Assembly: GCA_904066235.2 (NCBI GenBank)
Contig: CAJFCV020000006.1
Location: 10,602,001-10,666,000 of the forward strand
Reading direction: 5' to 3'
Origin: Bursaphelenchus xylophilus
Taxonomy: Eukaryota > Nematoda > Chromadorea > Rhabditida > Aphelenchoididae
Length of the DNA stretch: 64,000 nucleotides
Shown here piece by piece: positions 41,058 through 53,250 of the stretch. The first letter of the stretch is position 1, and every line of letters begins with the position of its first letter. The notes beneath the pieces are model-generated. The model was not told the origin of the DNA and made no database searches. It saw nothing but the letters and a program-made list of their open reading frames with translations. A program made the translations under genes and the position numbers.

Positions 41058-41737
41058 TTTTTTCGCGCTCTGTTTTTTTACCTTTTTTCATGTCGATTTT
41101 GGGGGATTTTTACTGTTTTTGTTTTGTGCGGCTTTCTCCGTCCCCCTTTTTTTAAAATTTTCTGTACAATATTTTTTATGACCATATATGCCTATAAAAG
41201 CTCTGGCCCTCATTTTTGAGGCCCTAAGCTCCGCCCTCTCATAACATATCCGCAGAATTTGTGGGATTTTTACCTATAAAAGGTCTGGCCCTCATTTTTG
41301 AGGCCCTTAGCTCCGCCCCTCTCATATCTGCAGAATTTGTGGGATTTTTACCCAATTCTCGAGGGGGGCACTAGCTTCTTTAAGACATACCGCCAAAATA
41401 CTACAGTAATCCTACGGAGTCATTTAAAAAACACATTAAAGTTGTAACATATCTGCAGATTTTGTGGGATTTTTACCCAATTCTCGGATCTTCTTTAAGA
41501 CATACCGCCCAGAAAAAAAATACAGTAATCCATCGGAATAATTAAAAAAGCACATTAAAAACCCACATACAAAAAAACATACACCCTCCAAAAAAAAAGT
41601 TATAAATATGATAATCACGCACCGCCCCCCTCCCCCCTCAAAAAAAAGTCCTACAGTATCCCTCCGATCATTTTTTTTCATAACACCACAAAATCGGCAA
41701 AAAAAAAAGTTGCCGATTTTGTGGTTACATTACTACT
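41058..41737 (-). repeat. Right terminal inverted repeat of the Polinton (680 bp)
   Basis: Reverse complement of 23876-24555 with the same terminal hairpin and two outward-facing TATAAAAG boxes (41193, 41275). Confidence 0.95.
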
Positions 41738-41743
41738 TGTCTC
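41738..41743. repeat. Target-site duplication, right (TGTCTC)
   Basis: Identical to 23870-23875. It is followed by TACCGTAAAGGATAATG, the continuation of the disrupted foldback element. Confidence 0.95.
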
Positions 41744-42978
41744 TACCGTAAAGGATAATGTTTCCACAAAAAATCAAACTTCTGCCCTGAAGAAGGACGA
41801 GACCTCAGGATCAGGTCGAACCGGGCCCCCTTAAGTCCGGAAACGCCTTTCCAAAACCCGCCAAAGCCCCAAAAACCCAGCCCCTTTTGTGTCTGACCCG
41901 GCCACCGGGCGTGTCTCTGCGTCCGTTTCATATTTTGTATGTAGGTAATTTGATCTTGTTTACAGTGCACTTAAAAATCACACCTTCTCAGACTTGTTAC
42001 ATCTTATTTCTTATTACAAATAAACATTACCAGCTTTCTGGAAAGTCATCGTTCTGAAATCTGTGAGAAATCAGAGGTTTTCTGTGACGTCCCGAAATGG
42101 GCCAGAAAATTTATTGTTATTTTTAGAACCGGAAAAATAAACGCCAAATGATTGTTCATATCTTCTTCAAGAAATGTGTGGAAAGTACATTACCCAAAAC
42201 AGAGGAAATTTTATGTATGGAGAAGTAGTGCAGAATCATAAACTAGTTTAAATCTTCATAGATAATTAGCTGTTTTGCCTATATTTATTGTAGGTAAAAC
42301 AGTATAACATAGAGATAAAATATGTATAAAGATCTATTGTTAACTGTTAACCCCTGAGTGATCAAAGAAGGAGTCGGGGTATGGTCCCATAATTACTATG
42401 CTACGCTCAGAACTTTAGTGCAACAAACCCCCCAATTTATCGCCCCTTCCAAGTCAAGTTTTTTACCAAAGTAACAACGTATGTATCTCCCACCCACTCA
42501 CCGTTCCGGCCCGCATACCCTGCGGGCCCGCACTGCACTCGGATTGATTCGTTTTTCGCGGATTTACACGGGGGAATTCGGGGCTAATGCGGATGAAGTC
42601 ATCGGGGTCCACGTAATTTACGAATACTTTGTGGTGCTTGCAACTACTCCTGTCCTTAATACGACTTTTAAAACAGCTTTTGCACTCCCCTCAATAGACG
42701 TTTTGATAAATAAAAACAATAAGAAACAGCGGCAAAAAAGTAATAAATTGTGTTAGGTTGCTGGCAACGATAAATAAACCGTTCGGAAAGTCGCTGCAGT
42801 GATTTCGGGGACATTTACTGTGAGAAAACAATAAAAGTTTACATTGCACTGTGCAATTTTTGATTTCTTGCACAGTGCAATAGACTTTTAATTTTTCGGG
42901 TTTTGTTAGCTTTTTCTGCACAGTGCAAATGCCAAAAAATGCCCTAGCGACTTTGCAAACGAACTTGTAATATATGTA
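41744..42978. other. Intergenic; end of copy C, nothing else supported
   Basis: 41744-41785 is the right-hand remnant of foldback copy C. Three GCAC-N-GTGC motifs lie at 42845, 42869 and 42918. A 91-codon ORF at 42481-42756 has no supporting features. Confidence 0.45.
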
Positions 42979-43257
42979 CAGTGGCGGACCTGATCCACTG
43001 GCAAAAAATGTACCATTTTGGATCCGGGAAGTATCAAAAATGGAGCAAAATACCTCCCTCTCCAAGTAAAAAACTCCAATTTGAAAAGCGCGCCCGCTAT
43101 TTTTGTGAGGGAAAGCGTTTTTAGAAAACGGAGTTTCTAAAACTCCATTTTAAAACGGAGTTTTTTTTTATTGTAGTGGGAGGTATTTTGCCACATTTTT
43201 GATATAGTTTCCGGATGCAAAATCATAAGTTTTTTGCCAGTGGATCAGGTCCCTCAT
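42979..43257. mobile_element. MITE, CAGTGGCGGACCTGATCCA family
   Basis: CAGTGGCGGACCTGATCCACTG at the left pairs with CAGTGGATCAGGTCCCTCATG at the right. Subterminal TTTTGGATCCGGGAAGTATCAAAAAT pairs with ATTTTTGATATAGTTTCCGGATGCAAAAT. A CGGAGTTT..AAACTCCG hairpin forms the centre. Confidence 0.8.
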
Positions 43258-43405
43258 GGGGAGATATTGTGGATTCGTAGCGCCTTGGAATCGCCAATCA
43301 TTGCTTGTGACGTCTCGCCGCGGCAAGCAGTTTAGTACACGACTTTGAGGAGGTGAGGAATTTTGCTACGACAAAGCCACATTATTTCCCCGACAGGCTA
43401 ATATT
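43258..43405. mobile_element. MITE remnant, GGGAAATAATGTGG family
   Basis: GATATTGTGGATTCGTAGCGCCTTGGAATCGCC at the left and CCACATTATTTCCCCGACAG at the right match the element at 17119-17252; the left terminus is lost against the adjoining MITE. Confidence 0.6.
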
Positions 43406-43745
43406 AGCAGGAAGTGTTTTCGATGGCGTATAAATATAGCATGGAGGAAACTGATGTGAATGGAATACTAATCCAGCCCACGGTAAACAGTCTCCGAAAA
43501 AAGCCATCGTTGAATGTGCAAGTCTCGTATTTCGATTGTCATTGAGGATCGTTGAAAAACAAATTCAGCTTGCAACTAGTCGATATTTCATAGTCTCTTC
43601 TCGGCATGTCTCAAACCAGGGATCTGAAGTCTAATGAAGTTAGCGGAAAAACCGGAACTATTTATTTACTTGACCCGTTTATATGGCTCACTAAACAAGC
43701 AGAACTTCTGGCAAGAAGTTGTCGTCAGTGTACGGAGAGTACTAC

Positions 43746-43996
43746 TACAATGAGGGACCGGATCCAATGGCAATAAACGTCTCATTTTGCATCCCGGAAG
43801 AGACCAAAATGTCTCCAAACCCTTCCCTTCTCTAAGCTAAAAAACCCCGCTTTGAAGAGCCCGCCTTGAAGGAAAGGGCGCGCTTTTCAAAGCGGAGTTT
43901 TCTAGCTTAGAGAGGGGGAGAGTTTGGAGTCATTTTGGTCCCTTCCGGGATGCAAAATGAGACGTTTTTTGCCATTGGATCAGGTCCCTCACTGTA
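43746..43996. mobile_element. Foldback MITE, GAGGGACCGGATCCA subfamily
   Basis: Nearly a full palindrome: TACAATGAGGGACCGGATCC pairs with GGATCAGGTCCCTCACTGTA, and the AGAAGGGAAGGG/CTAAGCTAGAAAACTCCG interior also pairs. Relative of 42979-43257. Confidence 0.8.
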
Positions 43997-45399
43997 GCGT
44001 CAAAAAGGCTTGGGAATTTTCGGCGACTCTTTCCAACAGCAACAGAATTAATTTGTCCTATAATTGTGTCGCTGTTTGAAACCCCCATTTCGCACCGTGC
44101 ATCCTAAAAAAGTGAGTTTGCACAGTGCAACTTCGTTTTTTGCCCTACTTTGCACGCGATTCCCATTGTTTCCGAGCGATAATTCAACGTTGACTACGAT
44201 TTTGCGTTCTGAACCGATTCCGGGGCCGCCAGGAATTTCCAGGACTTTTTTGCCGCGAATAAAAATAGGCATGACTTATTTCTCGGTAGTAGAAAAAGAT
44301 TGCCCGACAGGCAAAAACTACTTTTGGGATTTTAATTTCTACTTGTATTCGCATAAATTGTAGGAAATTTTTGTGTTTCTAGTCTATTCTGAAAGTCGCT
44401 GGAGTGATTTTGGCGACGAGAACTGTGCAGAAAAAGTTAGAGTGTGAGCGACAACCCAAAAAAGCCTATTGGTGCAAAAAGCAAGAAATTGCACAGTGCA
44501 AAGTGAACTTTTGTTTTCGCACAGTGCATGTTTCTAAGGTTGCTCTAGCGACTTTGCTAACGGAATAGTAATCATTTCTCGATGATATGCATGAGGTTTT
44601 TAGCGACTGAAGCCAACAGAAGGAAAATTTTGATAAAAAATTCAAAATCATCATTTTGAAATTTCTTGAACCTTTTGATCTTCAAAGGTCAAATTTCAAC
44701 TACATATTTACGTCTTGAATTTTCCTAAAATTCCAAATTTTCCCCGAATTTTCTTTATTTGTCATCCATTTCCATCACTCTCATCACCATCATCGACGTA
44801 CTCTCATTTGGACTACATCTTGTCGCCGCGCTGTCATCGCGCCCCCACACATTCGTTCGCTGACGCCAGACGGTGTCAAATCACTTGCTTTTCCAATAAA
44901 ATTTAAACAAAAAAAAAAAATTTTTTTTTATGTCGCCGACTCCGCCCACTTTTTGTCGGATTTTTGGGGCGGAGGGCCACACGTTTAATTTGGAAACGTT
45001 TCGCGGGAATGTACGGTGGACCGGGGATGCCGGGGCTTGTTTTCAACCCATTTTTTGCTCGTTTCGCCCGCGGCAATTTAAATAACCATGTGAGATTTTA
45101 AAGGTTAATTGGCAAAATTTAGGTAAGGATTGGGTGTGGGAGACAAAAATTTTGTTTTTATTTGCGCTTTTGGATAGTAGTAGATGTGAAAGTGGATGAA
45201 GGGAAAAAATAAAATTATAGGGCAAGGGAGAGTGGGCGAAAAATTGAAAAAATTAGAGTTTTTGGGGGAAAAATCAAAAAATCCCGAATAAAAAATGAAA
45301 AAATCGGTGTGAATTTTTTTATTACTACTGTAACAAACCCATTAAGCGAAGCTCTAAATTTAAAAAATTGTTTTAAAATACGTAGCATTCGTTTTTATT
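43997..45399. other. Intergenic, nothing supported
   Basis: GCAC-N-GTGC copies at about 44091, 44120, 44491 and 44519. Small ORFs lack support. Confidence 0.4.
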
Positions 45400-45930
45400 G
45401 AAATTTTATTCCTGCACTGTGCGGCTCAAAGATTTTACTGTAAAATCTCAAAATACTGGTAAAATCGAAAAATTTCTTGTCTGGAATCTCTGTTCTTACT
45501 GTAATTCAGTTGTCTACAACGCAAATAAATTTTTAAAATACGAGACATCCATGGCTGCCTATATTTTTTTCTGCACTGTGCAGCTCAAAAATGTTGCTGT
45601 AAAATCGCAAAATACTGGTAAATCAAAATTTTTTCTTTCTAGAATTTTTATTCTTACTCTAATTTAGCTGTCTGCAACGAAAAAATTTTTTAACATACGA
45701 CAATTGACGCAATATAATCATTTTTTATTTCTGCACTGTGCAGCTCAAAAATGTTGCTGTAAAATCGCAAAATACTGGTAAATCAAAAATTTGTTTGTCT
45801 AAAATATCTGTCCTTACTCTAATTTAGCTGTCTGCAACGCAAAAAATTTTTAAAATACGACAAATGATCTAATATAATCATTTTTTCTTTCTGCACTGTG
45901 CAGTAGAAAACAAATTTTTTTTGCACAGTG
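45400..45930 (+). repeat. Tandem repeat, period about 160 bp, three full copies and one partial
   Basis: Units begin CTGCACTGTGC near 45414, 45572, 45732 and 45892. They continue GCTCAAAAATGTTGCTGTAAAATCGCAAAATACTGGTAAATC and end ATTTAGCTGTCTGCAACGC...TTTTTAAAATACGA. Each unit carries one GCAC-N-GTGC palindrome and one AAAATACG word. Confidence 0.8.
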
Positions 45931-47545
45931 CAGAATTTTTTTCTATTTTTAAACAAGAACGAAGGGCAAAGAGGGTAAATAGACTTTTACAAAGCAGTAG
46001 GAACCCATTAGCCGTTTCAAATAAGCTAAAAACGCAAGATCTTTGATGTCTTTTTATATTATTCTAGTCAACAAAAAATTTTGAATATTTTTTTTGATAT
46101 GTATCTGGAAGAAAATGTGCTCTGCGACGAACATAAACATCTCAACGATCTAGGCGTATTTTACAGCCATAACAAACCTCGTATTTATGTTATATCTTGT
46201 TCTCTTCGCTTTAATCAAATCTATAATTTACCTCCAAAACCTTTTGCTATATTTACCGTTAAATATTACAATATTTCCCTGTAATTACTGGCTGATTACT
46301 TTTCAACTCCCATGAAAACTCAATTTATATTATCTATGGCATATTAAAAATTTTACTTTTATATCATGGACACTTTTTGATGACTAAGGTAATATAAAGG
46401 TGTTCCAAAAGACTTTTTTGGCGTCTTGATGGGAGGTACAAGGCTTAGGCAAAATTTCTAAAGGATTGTAGGTTTGTAAAATACGTCAGGTCATGGTGTG
46501 ACTTCAAATTTCCTAATTTTGCGAGCAAGTAATAAATAATATATGTTATACAAGGTAAAGTTAGGCCAATTTTTTCAGTAAAATTATCCTTGATCCTCAT
46601 CTACATATGTTTTATATTTTTTTACAGTACTTTCCCCAAATTTCTTTTATTTTTAAAATACGGGCTTGGCAAACTTGATGTCTGTTTTTTGACATCAAGT
46701 GTAATATAACAAATATATTTTTTTTGCAATTTCTTTAGCTCGAATAGTTTTTTATTGTCATTTAATCATCTTCTCTAGCTCTTAGGCAATATTTCTGTTT
46801 AATTTTTATTTTTTTTTTAAATACGACTTATTTTTTTTTTATTTTAATGTCAAGTGTAATATAACATCAATTTTAACAATTTTTTCTACAGAATTTTTTT
46901 AATTGCTGTTTCAAAATCTTTTTTTATCATAAATAAAATATTTTCCACATTTTTTTTATTTTTAAAATACGAACTTCCCAATTATCTAACTTTTCCCGTT
47001 TGATCTCAAGTATAACATAAAATAGCGACCTCCCCGTCATTTTTTATAAACGTACTGTTCACACTTTTCGCTTTGGTCCCAATTCCACACACTTGACTTG
47101 ATTTACGCACTCCAACAGTGTCTTAAAGTGTGAACGCGCCCATGAACCGGAGGGAATTTGTGTGCACGGTGCGGAGGTTGCTTTATAAACCCATGTTTCA
47201 AAGTCCGGATTTCATTGCTAATACTGTTTTTTTGGCCTTGAAAATATTTTTTTGAGAAAGACGAAACTTAGTTTGCCGTATTTTACAAATTTTTCGATTC
47301 GTATTTTAGACCGTATTTTACGAAAAAAAAATATTTTTTTTTCGTATTTTACGAAAAAAATATTTTTTTTTGAAAGTGAAATTTGCATTTTTATCAAATT
47401 AAAATTTTTTTTCCATTTTCCGCGATGACGTCATTTTTTTTGAATTCAAAAAAAATCCGTATTTTAGGGTAACAAATTTGCATTTCGGTTCCATATCGGC
47501 CGAAGACTGAGAGAAAGAGAGCGAACACATCAAAAAAAATAGAAA
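45931..47545. other. Intergenic upstream of flp-18, with diffuse repeats
   Basis: 46650-47010 holds three degenerate units with TTTTTAAAATACG then TCAAGTGTAATATAACA. No gene is supported. The last 90 bp (CATTTCGGTTCCATATCGGCC...) probably contain the flp-18 promoter or 5' UTR. Confidence 0.45.
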
Positions 47546-49800
47546 ATGTCCAATCAATGGCTGCTGGTCTGCGTGATGGGTGTGGTTGGGGTCTGCACAG
47601 TGCAGGCGGCCTTCTTCCGGGGCCAGCCCTGGAAGGAACTGTTCATTGCAGATGACTCGAGAGCTGATAAAAGTGAGTTGAGCGGGCTCTGAAGTTGCTC
47701 TGAATCTTTATTTTGCTTATTTCCCTCAGGGCTTTTGATTAGAATTGATTTTTTTATTTCAATTTGCACAGTGCGCTCAATTTTTGAATTTTTCACTGCA
47801 CTGTGCAAAAAAGCAAAGAGAAAAATTCGATCGCACTGTGCGGTTGTCGCCAAGTGTCCATGCGACAAATCGCACAGTGCGGAAAACAAAAAAGTTTTGT
47901 TTCCCGCACTGTGCGATCAATTTTTGTTTTTGGGACTGCACAGTGCAGATTTTTACGGAAAAAAGGTCCGCACAGTGCAAAATGAAGAAAACAAAAGTTG
48001 TAAAATACGCAGTTTCTATTGTATACGTTAAAATCAACCTAGAAACGTCACATTACAAAAGTTTTTTGCAGTTAAAATCATCAATTTTGCCAAGGATAAT
48101 ATAAAAAATTTCTGTTTTTTTGCGTTTTTTCAATTATTTTTGATGAAAAATTACCTAAAATTACTACGAAACTTCGGTAAAATTACTTTTCGTAGCATCT
48201 ACACGCTTTTTCTCCACCTTTCTCTTACCGTAATCCCTCGATTTCCGGAATCTCCCACTAAAATCATGTGACAAAAAACGGCTGTTATTGCCGTCTAGCT
48301 TGATTGATGTCTCCAAAATTACTCGAAAATGTCGCTGAAATACGTATATTGGACTTGGGATCCGTCAATCAGCCAAAACTTTAATTTAATTTATTCGATT
48401 TCAGGGTCTGTGGCCTATCTCCCAACGTTGGACGAATTCTCATCATATGGCTCATATTATTACAATTCCCCGGATGAGGTGGACGGCTACAGGCAAGCGA
48501 AAAGAGGTATGTTCAATAAAAAAAATTTTTAATTTGAATATTCAAAAAAATTTTTTTTATAAAAGTCTTGCATATTCAAATTTTTTGACGTCCAAAAAAT
48601 CGCCTAATTTTTTCTGAGCCCTCTAATAATTTTCAATTTTCAACTTTTTCGGAAATTTGCATAATTTCCAAAACTTTGCATAATTTAAAAAAATAAAAAA
48701 TTTGCATATTCAAATTTTTCAAACGTTAAAAACTATGCTGAAATTTTTTCTAGGGTATGCAAAAACTTGTGAGCCCCTTATTTGCCCTAAAATTATGCTA
48801 ATTTCCAAAAATTTGCATAATTTAAAAAAATAAAAAATTTGCATATTCAAATTTTTCAAACGCTAAAAAATATCCTGAAATTTCTTCTAGGGCATCTAAA
48901 ATTTTTTGAGCCTATAATTCGCCCAAAAGTTATGCTAATTTCCAAAAATTTGCATAATTTCTCCCAAAATCTGAATATTCAAATTTCGATTTTCCAGATG
49001 ATCAGGCAATGCCAGGAGTTCTAAGGTTCGGAAAGCGGGCAGATATCGACAAGAAAGAGATGCCCGGAGTGCTCCGGTTCGGCAAACGAAGTGATGGCGA
49101 AGCCGAGAAAAAGGCTGTTCCCGGTAAGTTTTTGATTAAATTTGGCGATTAAATCATACCAATAGGAGCAGAATTTATTTTTCAATCTACTAGTACAAAA
49201 CTTTTACCAAAACGATCAAAAAATTCAAATTTATGGCCATTTTTTCATCAATTTTTGTCATGGATAATATAACTGATCTCTCAAAATCGCGATTTTTTGG
49301 GCCCAATCGCACTTATAAGACGTATAAAGCATATTTTAAATAAAACTACAAAGCGATACGCCGATTTATTGCCAAAAACTCCATAAAATCGGCTTTGTTA
49401 CACCTTGTCGCGCATTTTTTTGGTCCTCCGAGAGCTATAAAAAAGATATAGCTCACGAAATTGGTTCCATTTAGAATATTAAAATACAAGTTTCGTTGTC
49501 CCAAAGCTTTTTGAGCCATTTTTCAAAAAAAATTTCAATTTTTTTATCATGTGTAATATAATTTTTTCTCTAAAAATCCCATTTTCAGGTGTCCTCCGGT
49601 TCGGCAAACGCTCAGACATGCCCGGTGTGCTACGGTTCGGCAAACGCGACGGTGCTGAGATGCCAGGAGTCCTCCGTTTCGGCAAAAAATCGGAAATGCC
49701 CGGAGTTTTGAGATTCGGGAAACGCTCGGACATGCCCGGAGTGCTGCGTTTCGGCAAGCGCGGAGACATGCCCGGTGTGCTCAGATTCGGCCGGAAATAA
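47546..49800 (+). CDS. flp-18: FMRFamide-like neuropeptide precursor, flp-18 type (188 aa, four exons)
   Basis: Exons 47546-47672, 48405-48506, 48998-49123 and 49589-49800 join in phase (567 nt). The N-terminus ([17 protein letters not shown]) is a signal peptide. A spacer precedes eight peptide copies ending PGVLRFG, each followed by a dibasic site: KR in most, KK after one copy and RK at the end. Variants include [48 protein letters not shown] and AVPGVLRFG. The last is split by intron 3 (PG/VLRFG). After signal removal, processing and amidation would give PGVLRF-amide peptides, the products of C. elegans flp-18, whose precursor also ends GRK. Expression in neurons is expected. The three introns (about 470-730 bp) are larger than usual; intron 1 contains about eight GCAC-N-GTGC palindromes. 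Confidence 0.95.
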
Positions 49801-49866
49801 AGGCCACCGATTGCGCCCATCCCATTCGTTGTCACTAGGTAAGGGTTTGGAATAGTTTTTTTATCA

Positions 49867-50950
49867 TTGCACGGTACAGTTAATAGGCTGCACAGTGCAG
49901 TAAAAAAAATTTGTTGCACTGTGCAGAAAAACTTTGATCCGCACAGTGCAGTAAAAATTCTTATTTGCACTGTGCAAAAAAAGCTTTCAACCGCACAGTG
50001 CAAGACAAATTTTGAATCGCACAGTGCAGTATAAAAAATTTGTTGCACTGTGCGAGAGAAATCTTTATTTGCACTGTGCAAAAAAAATGACTGCACAGTG
50101 CAACAAAATTTCGAATTGCACAGTGCAGTACAAATTCTTTTTTGCACTGTGCAAGAGAAATCCTGATTTGCACAGTGCAACAGAAATTTTTATTTGCACA
50201 GTGCAGTAGAAAAAATTTTCTTTGCACTGTGCAAAAAACACTTTCAACCGCACAGTGCAAGACAAATTTTGAGTCGCACAGTGCAGGTGCAAGAAAATTA
50301 AAAAAATTTTTTTTGCACAGTGCAACAAAATTTCGAATTGCACAGTGCAGTACAAATTCTTATTTGCACTGTGCAAGAGAAATCTTGATTTGCACAGTGC
50401 AACAGAAATTTTTATTTGCACAGTGCAGTAGAAAAAATTCTTTTTGCACTGTGCAGAAACACTTTGAACCGCACAGTGCAGTACAAATTTTTATTTGCAC
50501 TGTGCAAAAAAAACTTTCAACCGCACTGTGCAAGACAAATTTTGAATCGCACAGTGCAGGTGCAAGAAAATTTTTGCAGAGTGCAAAGAAATTGACTGTG
50601 CAGTAGGAAATTTTATAAAAAAACTGAATTTTTGGCTTGCACAGTGCAGTCAGAAAAAAATGACTGTGCAAAAAATTTCACTCTGCGATGTGCAAACCAA
50701 ATTTTGAACTGCACAGTGCAACAGAAAAGAAAATTTTGCACTGTGCCAAATTTTGAACCGCACAGTGCAGTCAAAATTTTTTGCCCTGTGAAAAGAAATT
50801 TGGCTCCGTCGCACAGTGCAAAGAAATCAGTCGGAAATAATGAAATTTTCGCACTGTGAGGTGGGAAATCACAACACAATAAAATTTGACTGCACTGTGC
50901 AGTAAAAAAAATATTAAAAGTAAAATTTTTGGCTTGCACAGTGCTGTGCT
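49867..50950. repeat. GCAC-N-GTGC array downstream of flp-18
   Basis: More than thirty copies, GCACAGTGC and GCACTGTGC in mixed orientation, every 20-35 nt and separated by short A/T-rich linkers (AAATTTTGAATC, AGAAATTTTTATTT). A block at about 50090-50280 is repeated at about 50320-50560, a higher-order duplication of roughly 235 bp. Long ORFs on both strands are by-products of the palindrome. Confidence 0.9.
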
Positions 50951-51399
50951 GTTAAAAAAATTTTAATGTCTCAAAAACTAATGGTTCAAACTTTTCAGGT
51001 CTACAGACTGATCCAATTTCCTCATCTCTTCTTCCACTAACCAAATCACCATCTCCACTTGTAAAATACCCACACACAACGCCCCCTCCTCTTCCTGCAA
51101 ACCCACGCCCCCCAAAAAACATTTTTGTTACGAAAAAGTACAGTAACCCTGCTGAAACCGCGCCCCGAAGCTGCTCTCAAGAAGAAAACTGAAAACTCGA
51201 TTCGATCTCGCCACTAAGGAATTGTAATTGTAATTGTTTCGTTGTAAACATCCCATGAATAATAATAATTTTTGATTTGTGATTGTGGGAAGGTTTATTG
51301 AAAGGCATTTTTTTTTGAAAATTCGAAAAAAAAAGATTTTTTTAATTTTTGAAAATTTCAAAAAATTTTAAAAAATCAAAATTTTTTTTTCAAAATTTT

Positions 51400-52320
51400 C
51401 ATATACATTATAGATAGGCCCAAGATCAATCGCTGAAAATTTTAGCTCGCGCTTTGAAGCCGCAGCCGAGATATTCAAAGATCTTTGCGGGCGAGAGAGT
51501 ACGGAAAATGAGGAGACAGTCAAAGAAAAACGCCCTTTTAGCCATATCTTTGCCAGTTTTGTACTGAAAAAATTGATTTTTTTGTAGTAACATTACTGTC
51601 TGTATTGGAATTAGGAATGAAACCTTTCATGCCCAAATTGGTAAAGAGCTATCATATTTTTTCCAATTTTCGACCTATCGGTCGTTTTTGATCAAAATCC
51701 TTCGAGTACTCTGTAAGTTAAGTCCAAAGTTTAAGACGGTAAAAAAGATCTGTGATTTGAGTGACCTTACGAGAATTTGACCCGTATTTTGTCAAAGCAA
51801 TTTTTCTAGCTGACACAGAATGCCAAGGATTTTCTATTGCTTGAACGCTTTTCCTCATGTTGTCTTCACTTTGTCCTCAACTGAGGAAGTCCGCAATATA
51901 GATGCTGTCTGAGTTGAGTAACTTTTGAGCCCGAAAAAGGGCGCCATTGTGACGCAAAAGCGCAGAAAATTTTTATTCGCCAGATATCGCCGGAGGTAAG
52001 CGCTTGCGTAAATGTAGACAGAAAAAAATGATTCTAAGCAACAGCGATACAAATGAAAGCAATCAGTTCTACTTATTGAGTTGCCTTGGAGGTGAGACTG
52101 TTGTTCAGTCCTTTTCTTTTCAGTTGAGAATTTTAAGGTTTATTTATGGAAGAGCCCGTTTTTTTGCTAACAAAATCATACTTTTCCGCACGAACCTGGC
52201 AAAGATATAGCCAAAAAGTTTTTTCTCCGACCGCTCTCCGTCTTTCGCGTCCTCTCTCGGCCGCAAAGATCGCCGAATATCTCGGCGTCCCTATAACCCG
52301 AAAGTTTACATTTTAGCGAC
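51400..52320. repeat. Diverged copies of the 17.4/20.5 kb foldback family
   Basis: 51418-51700 (GATCAATCGCTGAAAATTTTAGCTCGCGCTTTG, GAGAGAGTACGG, AAATTGATTTTTTTGTAG) and 52185-52320 (CGACCGCTCTCCGTCTTTCGCG, CGAATATCTCGGCG) carry the interior of the family without intact ends. Confidence 0.6.
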
Positions 52321-52335
52321 TTGATTTGTAGCATT

Positions 52336-52424
52336 CAGTGGCGACCTGATCCAGCGGAAAAAAACGTTGATATTTCCCGGATGCAAAATGGTATGTTTTA
52401 GCCACTGGATCAAGTCCGCCACTG
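52336..52424. mobile_element. Short MITE, CAGTGGCGACCTGATCCA family (89 bp)
   Basis: CAGTGGCGACCTGATCCAGCGG pairs with CCACTGGATCAAGTCCGCCACTG. The interior is reduced to CCCGGATGCAAAATGG. Smallest member of the family in the window. Confidence 0.75.
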
Positions 52425-52873
52425 TATGACCCATAACAAGTTCCGAAAATGTAAACTTTCGGTTTATAGGGGCCGTCGAGATATTCAGCGGTCTTTACGG
52501 TCAAGAGACTACTTTGAACAATTGACTTGTGAGTCGAGACGCTGATTCTTTGCTAACCCTCTTCTCCGGAGCATTTTTTTTATACCGCCGTATAGTCTTT
52601 TTATACAGTAAACGTTGTACAACGGAAGGCAAGAGCCCAAAAAATTCTTCGTTATAGAAAGGCGTTGTTGTACGGAATCTACCCAAAAGCGTTGCCTAAA
52701 ATTGACTCTTGAGATCCTTGAAATTGCTTTTTGTCAGTAGGTTTCGTTGTACCGACAACTGTATTTTTACTGCTGACGGTATTGTTTGTAAAATACGTTC
52801 AAAACAGCGTTCGCATACTTTTGCTAAATTTGTGAATAATATTTTGTCAGCACCTTTGCAGATTTCTATCGCA

Positions 52874-53209
52874 ATGACCAGCTTGATGGACGAGATCACC
52901 GCCGCCGCTCTGACTGCTTACAAACGGCCCGATTCCGTGAAGGAAAACGAAATCGAAGACCACTCCAAAAATGATGACATTTCACCATCCTCCTCAACCG
53001 AGAAAACGAAAAAAATTGTGGCAAAAAAGAAGCCAAGTCTATTGCAGCAGCTTTTCGCTTCGTTGAAGCGCTTCGATCCAACCCCGGAACAACAGAAATG
53101 GAGGGAATTCAACGAGAAAAAGAGGAAATTTCTCGCACGGCTACCGACTTTATTCCAGCTGAAAAAGGCCAAAATGCTGTCGGATCGGAAGAAAAATTTG
53201 GGATTTTAA
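52874..53209 (+). CDS. Small basic protein of unknown function (111 aa)
   Basis: The ATG at 52874 follows TTTGCAG (52853-52859), a likely trans-splice or splice acceptor, by 14 nt. The N-terminal part (MTSLMDEITAAALTAYKRPD) may be helical. The middle is Ser/Lys-rich. The C-terminal half is strongly basic with KKPSLLQQLFASLKRFDP and FNEKKRKFLARLPTLFQLKKAK. No signal peptide, membrane span or recognised domain. A nuclear or cytoplasmic protein is possible. AATAAA follows at 53245. The frame is open further upstream, but only from non-ATG codons. Confidence 0.55.
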   Translation: MTSLMDEITAAALTAYKRPDSVKENEIEDHSKNDDISPSSSTEKTKKIVAKKKPSLLQQLFASLKRFDPTPEQQKWREFNEKKRKFLARLPTLFQLKKAKMLSDRKKNLGF

Positions 53210-53244
53210 GTTTCAACCGTTAAATTTTCCATTTTTAATTTTTG

Positions 53245-53250
53245 AATAAA
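53245..53250 (+). terminator. Polyadenylation signal of the small basic protein gene
   Basis: AATAAA, 36 nt after the TAA stop. Confidence 0.5.

Larger units (their letters stand above)
23876..41737. mobile_element. Polinton/Maverick virus-like DNA transposon, 17,862 bp
   Basis: The element is bounded by 680-bp terminal inverted repeats beginning AGTAGTAATGTAACC and by a perfect 6-bp duplication. It encodes the set that defines the group: protein-primed family B DNA polymerase, retrovirus-type integrase, A32-like packaging ATPase, adenain-like cysteine protease, a double-jelly-roll-type major capsid protein and a probable penton protein. Extra genes are a TATA-binding protein, a PAZ-like fragment, two OB-fold-like proteins, two short Cys-rich TM proteins and an acidic exon-repeat protein. 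I see no fusogen-like glycoprotein. The left third is transcribed rightward, the block 28.2-31.1 kb and 31.8-37.9 kb leftward, and 38.0-39.9 kb rightward. Apart from one apparent one-base shift in the polymerase, all core ORFs are open. Confidence 0.97.

Noticed and set aside
42481..42756. 91-codon ORF
   Set aside because: It has an ATG but no splice signals, domain or codon pattern that stands out, and it lies in a repeat-rich spacer.
49479..50671. ORFs of 100-230 codons over and after flp-18 on both strands
   Set aside because: They come from the downstream palindrome array or run antisense through the PGVLRFG-coding exon.
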